Source of the DNA: Mansonella perstans
Lineage: Eukaryota; Nematoda; Chromadorea; Rhabditida; Onchocercidae
DNA length: 64,000 nucleotides
Reading direction: 5' to 3'
Assembly: GCA_037074765.1 (NCBI GenBank)
Contig: JBAMDO010000013.1
Location: forward strand, 364,903 to 428,902
The notes under the pieces were generated by a model. It was not told the DNA's origin, did not search any database, and saw nothing but the letters and a program-made list of their open reading frames with translations. Positions 43,077 through 55,345 of this stretch are shown here, piece by piece (position 1 is the first letter of the stretch; the number at the start of each line of letters is the position of its first letter). The position numbers and the translations under genes were made by a program.

Positions 43077-46000
43077 CACGAATTAAAATGGACGATTCCA
43101 GATTTCATGCAGATACTATTCTTGCAGAAATATATTTTTCTGGATGCAAAATATTATCTCGATTTTTGATCTAATGATTTGAATGATTTTTGTAAGATCT
43201 TTTAAACGTAACATGAAAATCATTGCAACAACCCAGCACATAACAATTTATTTAGGAAAATTCAGATGATCTAGTGTATTTATTCTGGAACTGAATATAT
43301 TCAGGTCTCATTTTAAAATAAAAATTTGTATTTGAATACAGTTAATAGTAATTAATATTAAGGCTAGCCATTTGTTTTCATTTGTTGATAATTTATATGA
43401 AGGCATTAAGAAGATATTTACTTTCTTTTAATGTGCTAAAAAGTTCAACAGAGGAATTGAGAAAAAGACCTTCGAAGATATATCGTTATCATTTGCATAC
43501 AAATGATTTATAAAAAACGAAAAAAAAAAACGAAATATTGCAGTATCTATCGGAAACCAATTTCTGAAAAGCACTAAATTTGGTGAAAAGTAGAAAGGGT
43601 TAAAATGGAAAGGTGTTTATTATCACAAGAAAGTGTAATGACGAAATTTCTTTAACCTATTAACCTTTTGCCAAATTCATGGTCTACTCAAAGAATTTTT
43701 CTCATATATAAAATTTCTTCAAGTTCAATTAATTTTATGAACTGTTTGTTTTACGCATCAAAACAGATCAATGAAAATTTTTTAGTGAACAATGAAATGA
43801 ATTCAAAGTTAGAAAATAGTTTCAAAAAATGTAAATAATGAATGAGATTCTTCTCCTTCCTTGCTTTATTCTTTTAGATTAAAACGAATTTAACAGTTAC
43901 AATTCTCGAATATCTTTTATATGTCTATTTGTAAGAGCGATTATGGAACGTGCTCATCCTGGAAGAGCAGATTACAGAAACTGTTTGAATTAGAGTCAAT
44001 AATCCATACTGATATAAGGTCACGGAGTTGAAATAAAGATGGATTAAACGAACAATGAAGAAGGAAGCGAAATTTCAAAGAGATCATTAATGAATTAATG
44101 ACGAAGAGAGAAAGAAAGAGGGAAATATGGAGTTATTTGAACCATTAAATTCACATGCTATTATAGCTACTGAGGTACGAAAGCAACTGGATGAAGGGTA
44201 TAATTTTCCCTCAAATACAAAGCGGTTATTGCGAGACCGATGAATATACCGGTAGCAGTAACGATCGGATTTCTAGTTTCTCTTCAGAATGACCGCTTGG
44301 TTACAAGAGATGAAATGGGAGATTTAATATAGGGGAATGGTAGTATGGACTGTGTTGAATTGAAAAATTTGTAATCGTATCGTACCATTGCTTTAACTGT
44401 TATCATAAAATGAATTACTGTGAGAGATATAATATTATGTAAAGGAAAAAAGAATGTAAGAAGAGCAGAAAGAGTGATGAATAAGAATGCTTGAAAATTT
44501 AAAAAGTTTCATGAAAAAGATTGGTGTAGCATGATGAAATAAAAGATTGTAAGGAATTAGCACAGTTCATGTATTGATGACCTCTTGAAAACGCACAATC
44601 AATTTATTACTAATTGGGAACACTATGAAGTAAGGACGCGCATTTCAACTAACATCTATCATGATGCTGAAATGCGAAAAGATGTTACACGTATGAAGAA
44701 GAGATGGAAAAAGATAAAAGCTATGGGATGAAGTATATTTGTGGAAAGTGGCAAATGTATCATTGATGTAGAAAATATATAAAAGGGCAGACATATGTTC
44801 GACAACAATAAAAGATAATTTCATTTGAAACAAATGAGTGGAAGAGCGAAAGGGAGATGAAAATAGATTGAAATCATCAAAATTGAATAGACTGATAAGA
44901 CGTTAACTAAATTTAAAATGACAATGAAAAGTGATCCAGTCTGATTTCCAGCCGTCAGACATGTTATAACTGCGAATAAAACTCATCTAAAATAATAATG
45001 GTTAAAAAAAAGGAAAAGTGAAAAGTGTGGAGAAAAAAATGAAGATATGATATTAAAATTTTTTCATGGTACAAGTATTGATATTTTCAAATTGCTGAAG
45101 TCTTTGTTATCACAGAAATTTCTATATCAGTAATAGATGAATAGTTTTATCAGAAAATATGACAATGATTGAGTGGCATTAAGAAGATCAGAGCCAAAAG
45201 GCTTAACTGGTACTGTCAAGCTCGTAATGAACACATATAGTCTAAAGTTTTAGTAACATAGCAGTAAAATTTCTTTCAGTAATACAGGTGATTTCGCCTG
45301 AATTTTTCGAATTTTGTGAAGATTCTGGAAAAAAAAAACGAATCTCAATATTCTTTCTCTATAGAAAATTCTTCAAAATTTCTCCTCATTCAATTAAAAA
45401 AATTATATGCAAATTTGCAAGAAAGCAAATGAAATTTGACCCAAATGGACCCATTCTCAGCGACTCTATGGAACCTTGAACTTCCTTGTCGGACGTTCGA
45501 GATCAGAGCATAGATGATAATCTTACATCCTTTTTCATTGAAAGATGAAAAATTGGTCGAAATTTAGAAATGAACTTTTCTGCATTTTTTCTATTCGAAC
45601 AATTTTTCTTTGAATTATTCAGGCCAAACTTATAAAAAATTTTGGAATTTCACGTTTTCATGGAATCAGCGAAGGAAAGAAGAGAAAGTGTACAAACATT
45701 CGAACCATTTTCCATCGAACATTGATTCCTATGCATCAGTATTTAGTTAAGATATGTGAAGGATCCAATGAGAGCCTTTACTTCTCTTTAAATTTGCATA
45801 AAAGTTTAAGGATATGATTTTTTTTTTCCTACACTTCTTTTCAAAGCAAAAAATTTGTTGAGCTCATTTTTTGCGAAAAATAAATGAAGAAATGAGAATG
45901 AAAAAGTGGAAATGGAATTAATTCTATCACCATTTAAAATGTATCGCCTATAGCTTCTTTCTAAACTCCGCCTCGAGAAAGGACTGCAAATTTGTTTGAC

Positions 46001-49000
46001 ATTTTGTAACTTTCTTGGACGATTTGTCAGAAAAGCTTCCATAAATTAATTAAAGGAAAAAACTTCATGTGAAACTAAATGATTTAAGCACTCATTTTTA
46101 ATCTACAAAGAACATTAGAACAACAGGGAAGTCATATATATGCTGGCCTAATTCAAGTGATATGTTCAGATGCATAATTTAATAATGATAATAGTGGCAA
46201 AATTTACAACTTCCATTTTTGCTCAATTTAGTTGGAACTAAAGGACACGAGCAAATAATCCATTCTCATGCCTTTGTTTGAATTTATGAGGTATGTGAAA
46301 GCTGGTGTTAATGAATTAATTAGTAAGAGACAAATAAAATTTTCCAGAATTGAGAAACAAAAGTAAGTTTGTTTACAAGCATAGCATAGTTATTTTTTCG
46401 AAAAACTTCTTTTTTTAAAATATCATTACATCTGCCTTTTGCGGAAAATAGATCCATGATGATAGCTTACTAATGTCAAAATAAACTTTCGTTATTCGAA
46501 TTCCTTTCATAACGTTGCTACTTTTTAATTTTAACTTCTCCCATAAATCTTGTATATGTTTCTTTTTTTTGAACTAATGAACTCCGAAATATTTGGGTGA
46601 TTTGATGGTTGTTAAATTTTACCACACAAGTGTTGCACAGCACTTATCAATATTCTTATAACATCGAGCGTATCAACGGTCGCTAATTTTTTCTCAAATT
46701 TGTTCATAGGTGCTTTAACTTGCAAAAGAACATTATAAATATGGTTAAATAAGCAAAAGATTTCTTCATGTCTTTTTATGTATGAATTAAGTTAAGTTTT
46801 CAGCTCAAACCTGTTTGGTTTGGACAGTGAATGAATAAAAAGATATGATTTGATGTTTGCTAGTCAAAACATATTTCAGCATCCATATAGACCGCATTTG
46901 ACGTATAAGCATGAATTTTCTACTATAGATAATCTATAGTTATAGCTATCTTTGTGATGTACTCCGAAGCTGATAAACTTTGAATTTATCGTGAAACAAA
47001 TAACTTTATATATTGAGTGTTGGAGCTGAAATAGGAAAAACTTAAGCAAAAATAGGGCACATTAAGAGATTAAATTGAATTGCTTATTATCCGGAATCTC
47101 ATCATAATCACTTTCAAAAAAACCAGTTCAACGGATTTTGTATGTTCTGCATCATTTATTTGGAAAAAAAGTTCGCGGAAGTCTGATATTTGCAATACCG
47201 TGGACTTTTTTTGATCACTTCAAAAAAGAGAGGCCGATGTAAGGGTGGGAAATTTACGGCATATAATGATTACCTTGAATAGGAAGTCATTTGTTGATGA
47301 GAATAAATAAATTCAAATTTTGCCATCAATAAGATTATGAATTTCATAAAATGTTTAAAATTCCAAAACTATGAAAATTATGAAAAAGAGAATATGAAAG
47401 TTCCTTGGTCGTCATAAAAGATATTACCCGTTGATTGATTATCTTCAAATCTCTAGCATTTAAAATCGCTGAGAGAAATTTATATTCATATTCTCCTGAA
47501 TAAGAAAAATTGATTTGATCATAAAATCTCGTGTCTCTTACTTTAACTCGCCAAATTTATATGCTTAGCGAATGTCAGATTTGAACAAATTAACAGCAAT
47601 TAATCAATAACGACAATTTGTGTTAATATTACCGTATCAATCTGGAACTCAATTTGAAAATTCTAAAGTATATTTAAAATTTAAAAGCAATAGTTTTAAA
47701 TCACAATAAATACTGCAATTTAATAAAAAATCACTTGCTAAAAGGTTCAAAATGATTCGTACATTTTAATCTCTGTTCAGTTTGATCGAATTTGTCAGTC
47801 AATTTTGGAACATTGTGAAAAAATGGAATTCATTTCATACAAACAGATCATAACAGAAGTAACGAGGATAACAAATAGTTTAATGATTCATTTCATGACT
47901 ATTTTTCAAACGAAATTTTAACTTGTGCTTTCGACTCTGTCACAAATGCATAACAGTCTTAATTAAATTATCAAATCATTATATCAATAATTTTAAATGA
48001 AATTAATTGATGAATCCACGAAATGAGGAAATAAGAAACCAAAAACAATTATTCACTCAATTCACAATGCGCATAATCGTAAATAAACACTTTCCATTAC
48101 AAATTAAGTATCGATGAAACGAAATACAAAATCTTAATACGTCTTAAAATAATTAATTAATATTAATTATGAATTTTCGCCTGATCATATGCCAGGTGAG
48201 GACACCTGTAATAAAAGTTGTTAATCGAATCATTCAACAATTATTACTTTCTGCTAATTACTTATGTCATAAGCTTACAGTAAAAAATAAGTGATTGCTT
48301 AAGATGTTATAAATAACGTCCAGATACCGCACAGATTAGAGAATGATTATTATATAAAGTAGAGTTGCAAAGAATAAAACAATAGTAGAAAACATCAAAA
48401 TTGTCGCTTAAATTTCACTGTTACTGTAATTCTCATGTCCTATATAAAATGCTACGGTAACGTTTAAGTAACATTTTTGAATAGAACTGCAAAATGCTAC
48501 CTGAAAAGGCGACGAAAAAGATGTGAACATATGTACGTGGTATCTGCAGATAGATAACGATATCTTTCTAACAGAATGATACGGTTTAGAGATTGTACGT
48601 TTCATAACTTATTTCATAAGAAATCAAGTTTGAAATTTTACAATACTAGCCATATCAATTTTAAGGATCAAGTAAATGCAGAAGGCAATTATATGAATGC
48701 AGCATCATCATAAAAAGATGAATGAATGAACAAAGAATTTGACAATTAATTAATTAATTAGCAGTCGTATATCGCAGAATACCGCTAAATTTCTAGATGT
48801 ATTCACCTAGATAGCCAATGACCAGATAGTTCAGGATACCATCACATTTATATCGGATAATCGAACGGCAACAATCTGATAACAAGAAGTATTCACTTCT
48901 GTCAAATGTTCCTTTTATCGAAAACAAATCACATGCTACAATGTCAAATCTGTATACGAACAATCTGAGTTACTTCAAATGAAATGATCATATTTTGTTT

Positions 49001-49637
49001 AAAGTAGCTTTATAAAGAAATGCATTCATTCCAAACAATAAGTATAATACAAAGCACAGAATTTTAGAATGTAAATTATATAATATCTACAGTGATTTGA
49101 ATAGTAATAGCAAATTTTCTCCAGAAAAAAAAAATAATTTTTATGAAACTTGTGTGAAGAGAAGCAGATAGCAATATGAAAGAGCCGAGCTCAAAATTGA
49201 ACAATCAAGAAAGAACAACGGCCAGATTCAAGTCAACAATAATCAACGAAAATCCACAATGTATTATATTTTAGTATTCGCAGAATTGAAAACAAAAAAA
49301 TTTACAGCGCAAATCTCAAAGACAAATTTTAAAAAATGACTAACTCCTAGAGGAAAGATATTTTTAATGGTTACTAACACTAACTGTTGCATACAACCGA
49401 AGAACTAAAGAGTTTATTTATCAAACATGGATGATACTTACATAATATTTCAGAAGGTATGTGACATAATAAAATTATCTTAGATCTCTGAATTGAAATA
49501 TAGGATTGTTATCCAGTTTAAGAACAACTGATTCCACACGAATTTATAACAGAGTTAATATGCATCTGTAAACTAAATGAGATTTCAGTGTAGGATATTT
49601 CTACATTCCAGCTGAACGTTTCAAATATTTGATGCAC
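43077..49637. other. 6.5-kb interval without a recognised gene
   Basis: Largely AT-rich. It contains a purine-biased block (about 43920-44870, plus strand) with short protein-like stretches in several frames on both strands. There is a 64-codon plus-strand open segment behind an acceptor (45288-45479), a minus-strand frame at 46042-45930 followed by a possible donor, and a minus-strand exon-like frame at 48605-48408 behind a CCTTTTCAG acceptor. None matches a family I know. Confidence 0.5.
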
Positions 49638-52600
49638 TTAAACCTTTGGTGACTCATGTGACAATCGTTCCACATCATTGAAACGTACTGCTGTGCCCCC
49701 TCCTGCAGTTGGTATACATTCACCCTGAAAGCAAGAATTTCACTGATCAGTTTTTCATTATTTTTTTAAAATAATAACTGAAAATAACAAAAAAACTTTT
49801 TATCATTATTCACATGGATAATTGATGCACATGTAGTTAAATTGTTCGTAAAAAACTTTATAACTGAATCAAACAGCAATCAAATTTCAGTGATTATATT
49901 ATGCATAATTCCTAACTTAGCAGAAAAACGCATTGAGCTAAATAAGTAAACACAACAATTAAACGAATAGCTAAAACATTTCAAGCGAATAAACCTTATG
50001 TTCAAATTGCCTAATCACTCGCTCTATATTTATGAGCTCTTAACAGTTACAATCAGAACTAGCAAGTTCCGATTTTTTTAAATAGTAAAAGGAAGAAAAA
50101 AACATGATATCATTCTTCAAAATATAAAATCCAAAAGAATGCCTTAACAACTTGCGTAGTGAGACAACCATCTTCATCGACCTCCTGATGCGTCAACACA
50201 TAATCAGAGCATTTTTTCAGTTCTTCCGCACTTAATTTACCCGTAGTTTTAGAAAATTTTGGCATCCGCGGCTGCAAGATTGTTCCTTCCGGAATGCGGT
50301 TTCGAGGCTGGTGGTCAATCACTCTACAGTTCGCACTTTTAGATCGTCTGTGAAATCGTGCATTGTAATAACCGGTGCGAGTTTTTGTTGCAGCCTGGAA
50401 ACCAATCGTCTCATTTCAAACCAAATTCTAGAGATGTTACAAATATTTTATTTCGAATTTGCCCCGTTTATTAAAACCAATTTTATATTCCAGTCACCCA
50501 AATTAGCGTACTCCATTTCCTGATAAACTTGCATTTTGATTCGCAGTTCGTGCTTCCCACTTCTGTCTTGCAAGCGCTACGCGATGAGGTGTTAACAGTT
50601 CTTCATTCTGTGTGGTCTTAAAAAGAAAAAATCCTACAACTTTTTAAAAGATAATGGAATGTTCTGAATTCGAATAGCTCAATATTTAACTAAAGTTATT
50701 CCAGCACAAATCATTTTACTTACAGAATTATTAAAAATGAATGACTTCTCTAAAACGCCATTTAATATCACAATGTTTTGGCTAAATTTTAAAGAGTAGA
50801 AAATTAATTCCCTCAACGCTAATGCATTATCATCTATCACTGAAGTGGTATGACAAAAATTTGGAATTCAATTTATGCAATGAGAAAGCAAACCTTCGCA
50901 TCACTAATCGGATCCCTATCATCTACTTTAGCCGTGTTGTGAATGTTTTCAATGCTTTTGAAACGCTTAGTTGAAGAAACAAGCGGCCTTTCACATATTT
51001 CACGTACCTTAAAATTTCAGCAGTTTGTAAAATTAAGAATCAATATAGAACGAATAGAATTGTTCCAATCAATACTTTATTTCACTTTCTCATGAAATTA
51101 CTAACTTGATGGAGCGTTTTTTCCTTTTTACGAAGCTGTTCTTGGTATAATCTTTCACGTCGTCGATGTTCCTCCTCTTGATTTAACTTCTCGTTCTCTT
51201 TTAATTCGCAACTTTCCAAACGCTCACGTAAAGTCAAGTTTTCACGCTGCAAATTAAGAGTTTTTTATTATATTGAAGTAGTTTCGAAAGCTTAATTCAG
51301 GCAGAATCGCAGTGAAGTGCAACAACTTGAAGAAAATGAGAATTCACCCGCATTTGCTTCAGCTTATGTGCCATTGTTGATAAAACTCGTTCCGTTTCAT
51401 CCCTTTCCGTTTCAAGTTCTTGAATGCGCACTTCTTGCAGATCAACAGTACATAAAGCTCGCTGCAAGTGTTGCTCCATTTCAGCTGCTGGAAGTAATCT
51501 TTGATACTTTAATCGCAAAAAGAACATTAAACTGCAACAAATCCATTTCGTTAAGCGAATTGAAACATAATACGATATTATTTAAACAGCATTTCCAAAC
51601 ACTGATAAGAATATTATCTAGCACTATTACAGATAGCCCTTCCAGAATTCTGATGCGCCACGTTGATAAAGATCATCAGCAATTTGGATATTATTTCAGA
51701 GTACTAACACTCAGATAAGTTTCGCGAAAGAAATAAAAAAAGATGCAATCAAATTCACAGAAAACAAGGGAGAAATTACCTTTACGTTCAAATATTGCAT
51801 GCAAAGAATTACATTCCTGTGCGACACGCTGATAATGATCGCGTAACCGAGTAATCGACTCTTCATCTTCCGAACCACAAACATTGAACGATGGTGGAGA
51901 TGGAAAGGATAATATCGCCTTGTTCTGAAGACAAAGATAAAGCACGCATTTCGGAAACTTCAAATGATTTAAAAAAAAAAAAAATAAGCAAATAAGCCAA
52001 CCGAGATATGTACAGGTCCCAATTCATGTAACCATTTCAGGAAATTACGACGACTAACTGGAAAACCGGATTCAGATGGTGGTAAGACTTCGTTTCCCTC
52101 CGGAACTACAATGTCCTTTGACAGCTGTGCAAAATTTAACACACTCTAAATAAAAACTCCAATATAAACAAAGCTGTATTGCAATCTGAAATTGTGATAG
52201 TTTCTGGCGTTAGTGAAACTGAGAATGATATGGTAAGAAAATTAAATGTGGTAGACTATTTACCTGATTTTCACCGAAATCTTCTGGTCTTGGATTGAGA
52301 CAAATAATCATACGCACTTTCCCAGTTCCTTCGAAAAAGTTTTTAAACAGATGTGTTATTTTCGATTCTCTGTATGAAATTGCAGCTGTTTTATCACGCA
52401 GCTGATTGTCCCTGTAAGCTTTTTTTAATCAACATATTTCTGCTTTATCTCTCTTATTTAAATAAATATACAATTCTAGAAATGCTACCAGGAAAATTCT
52501 AATATTACTTGTTATTAAGGAGGATCTAGTTCTCGGATTTATGCAAAACTTTAGAACATTTATTCGATCATACTTTCTCCAAATAAATAAGAATGATTTT

Positions 52601-55345
52601 CTATTTAGGCTAATGTTAATGTTAGAAGAGAAAACGATCATTCCTAAAATATTTAATATAAAATCTTCGAAAGTTTGTCGCTTACCGCAACTTCTCAAAA
52701 CATTGACGAAGAACCGAAAGTCCTTGATTTATTTTACTGCTTTCAATAAGGCGTGCTCCTTCATTGCCTGTTCTTTTTGTACGCTCCGACCCAGCCAGGT
52801 CAACTAGTGATAACTGGCTAACATGTACCTAAAAAAAAAAATCTGACCTATTCAGTTAACATTCAAGACGTTGAGTGCTGTACAGATAGATTTCTGTATT
52901 AAGTGAATTACCTTAAGGGGATCCGCATCAGGGTAACATGTATCTGGAAGACAAGGCGCCATTACCACACGAATGTTAAATACGGAGTGTGAACGACTGC
53001 TTTGTTTGTTCAACAACGTATCACCAACACGTCGTCTCTCTTGTCCTAAAAAAGCAGAAGCATTAAAATTATTTGATCATTCAATAGGCACTTCTAGACA
53101 ATAAAGCAATTAAATTTTGGATGCGCTATTTATTAGCTCTCTCAGCGCAATACACTACCATCAAATCATTTTAATTAATTTACGTTATAACCAGTCTACC
53201 TACAACAATTAAATGCAAAAGTAAAAAGAAGCGAAATCAAACGCGAAAAAAGCACAGCTTTCGAAACAAAGCTTTTGCAGCTTGATACTGCTTATACAAC
53301 CTCCGCTAAAATGGGGTATTCAGAAAATTTTTCAAAATGAAGACTGAATTCGACAGCCAGACTCAAACAATCCTCTCTCAGTTCGGACTACAAATATATG
53401 ATCTATTTAAAATTCTTACCTCGATAGAACTGTTCCAATGCTTCATCACTTGAATCCACTTCAACTTCAGTTGTATTACCCACGTAAAACATATTGTTGA
53501 CACCTAATCTGATATCTTTGCCAGCGAGTGTTCTAAAAATTGATAAGTTGAAATTTCTGTCAATAATTGATAGATCAATAAGACTTGGTTGAAGGTACCA
53601 AATCCTAATAAAAGACATTATTTCTTTCCACATCTACGCACAACACGTTTTTTTCTTTCCAATTTACTGGAAAGTAGGAATAAAAATAACTCATCTTTAC
53701 TAGTCGTCAATAATGCGCTACAAAAAATCACAGCAAAACCTACCTGGTACCATCTGCTTTGATAAGAGGTTCTTCAAGAAGATCATAACAAACTTCATTA
53801 TAAATTTCGATGTAAGAAACAAATACTGCACAAGCCAAATCCGGATTAGCGCCACTAACCTAGATCAGTATTTAATTTGATCCAATAACTACAGCAATAA
53901 AACGCAAATTAGAATAACACACACACACACATAGAGTAATAATATTAAGTAAACTCTTCTAATAAAACACATCTTACTTAAAACGCCATTTCTTAAAACG
54001 AAAACCAAAATCACCCTTCGACGTTCAACATAGCGATTTGCTAATTCGATTCCATTATCAGAACGTTCAAGTTCTAAGCGTCGTCGTGCAAGTGCTGATT
54101 CAAATTCGTCACGCACAATAAAACCATTACGTCCATCTGGTTTAAAAACACATTTATCCACACGATTGACCAGAGAATTGAAAATGACATCGAGACTGCG
54201 TGGGAGAATCCCAATCGACTCTTCCTGTAAAAACTATTTTGAAACGTTTTAGTAAAAACGAGATATGTTAAACGGTTACATTTCTAGGCATTAAAATGAA
54301 AAAAAATTTGTTAATCCCAAAGAAATGATTTGACCAATATTTGAAACGCCTGTAAAGTCAGACAAAACATCTAGATGGAAGTTAAACTATGGATTTCATA
54401 AGGAACACAGTGATGACTTTGTTTTTGTACTAGAACAAAATGTCGAATGAATTCAACTGACAGCAGTTGAATGAATTTAACTCACCTCGATGTCTCCAGT
54501 CATTGTGTAAGTTTTACCGCTTCCAGTTACTCCGTAAGTAAAAAGTAATGAATTCTTTCCACAGATCAGATTTTTGATCAAATCCAAAGCAGTACGCTCA
54601 AACACGACTCGCTGACTATCACTATCGTCAAAGACATACGAAAATTCGTAAGTAGTTCCCACCTGGAAATTAATTACTTGACTAAAGTTCACTGATGTGA
54701 CGTATCTATTATTTATCAATAGCAAACAAACGACTCAGGAACTTCATACGACAATTTAAAATGCTACCGAAACTTCGATCAAGCAGCCAATCTCGTCATT
54801 GCAGGTAAAGAAAAACCTCAATAGCTTACTACATATGAAACAACTTAGGATATGAAAGATTTAGAAAAAAATTAAATGTCACATACCGCATCCATCTCAT
54901 TTCAATGACAACTAATCCGTTTAATAACGTAGTGAAAAAAGAAAATCTTTACCGATATTCCATTTCTGGATTGCATAGAAGTAGGTTGAACAAATCGAAC
55001 ATGCTCATCATCAACCGGTATCAAGCAAGGATCACTGCCTTTATATGGACATAAACGGCAAAATACCTCCACATTTTCTTTATGATCCGTCCGTTTACCA
55101 CCTCGCCGTGATGGCGTACCAGGACGTCTGGAAGATTGGACTGATTAGACAGATAATGTTATAAAGCCGAAACTTCTCTCCAAATTCTTTAGTTTCTTTC
55201 GCTTCCGACTAAACCAATTTTTTCAAAAACAATTCATTTTCAAAGCATTTTAAAGAAATGATATCACAGTCCCTATTTTTTCTTTCTCAAAACCTTTTAG
55301 CCGACAAATAAGTAATCAAGAAACGTACTTGCGCAAATTAGACAT
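49638..55345 (-). CDS. zen-4: kinesin-6 motor, MKLP1/ZEN-4 (KIF23)
   Basis: Plus-end motor of the centralspindlin complex, which bundles midzone microtubules and drives cytokinesis with its RhoGAP partner CYK-4. Seventeen exons in frame: 55345-55329, 55127-54953, 54662-54486, 54224-54015, 53859-53744, 53532-53420, 53045-52912, 52828-52686, 52411-52264, 52145-52002, 51924-51780, 51487-51348, 51246-51106, 51007-50894, 50616-50512, 50394-50143 (or 50149), 49724-49638, giving about 785 aa. Exon 1 is only 17 nt (MSNLR plus two bases). The motor shows the P-loop [24 protein letters not shown] (switch I) and LVDLAGSER (switch II), with the long kinesin-6 insert before [21 protein letters not shown] coiled coil rich in Glu/Arg follows. 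The MKLP1-type tail has [25 protein letters not shown] and the terminal [19 protein letters not shown]. The donor of exon 16 is ambiguous: GC donor at 50142 keeps a conserved Lys-Gly, GT donor at 50148 removes two residues. Confidence 0.95.
53911..53932. repeat. short AC/GT microsatellite
   Basis: A run of about ten ACAC-type dinucleotides in a kinesin intron. Confidence 0.7.

Noticed and set aside
51317..51718. 133-codon plus-strand frame
   Set aside because: It overlies the kinesin coiled-coil exon in antisense; the minus-strand reading is clearly the gene.
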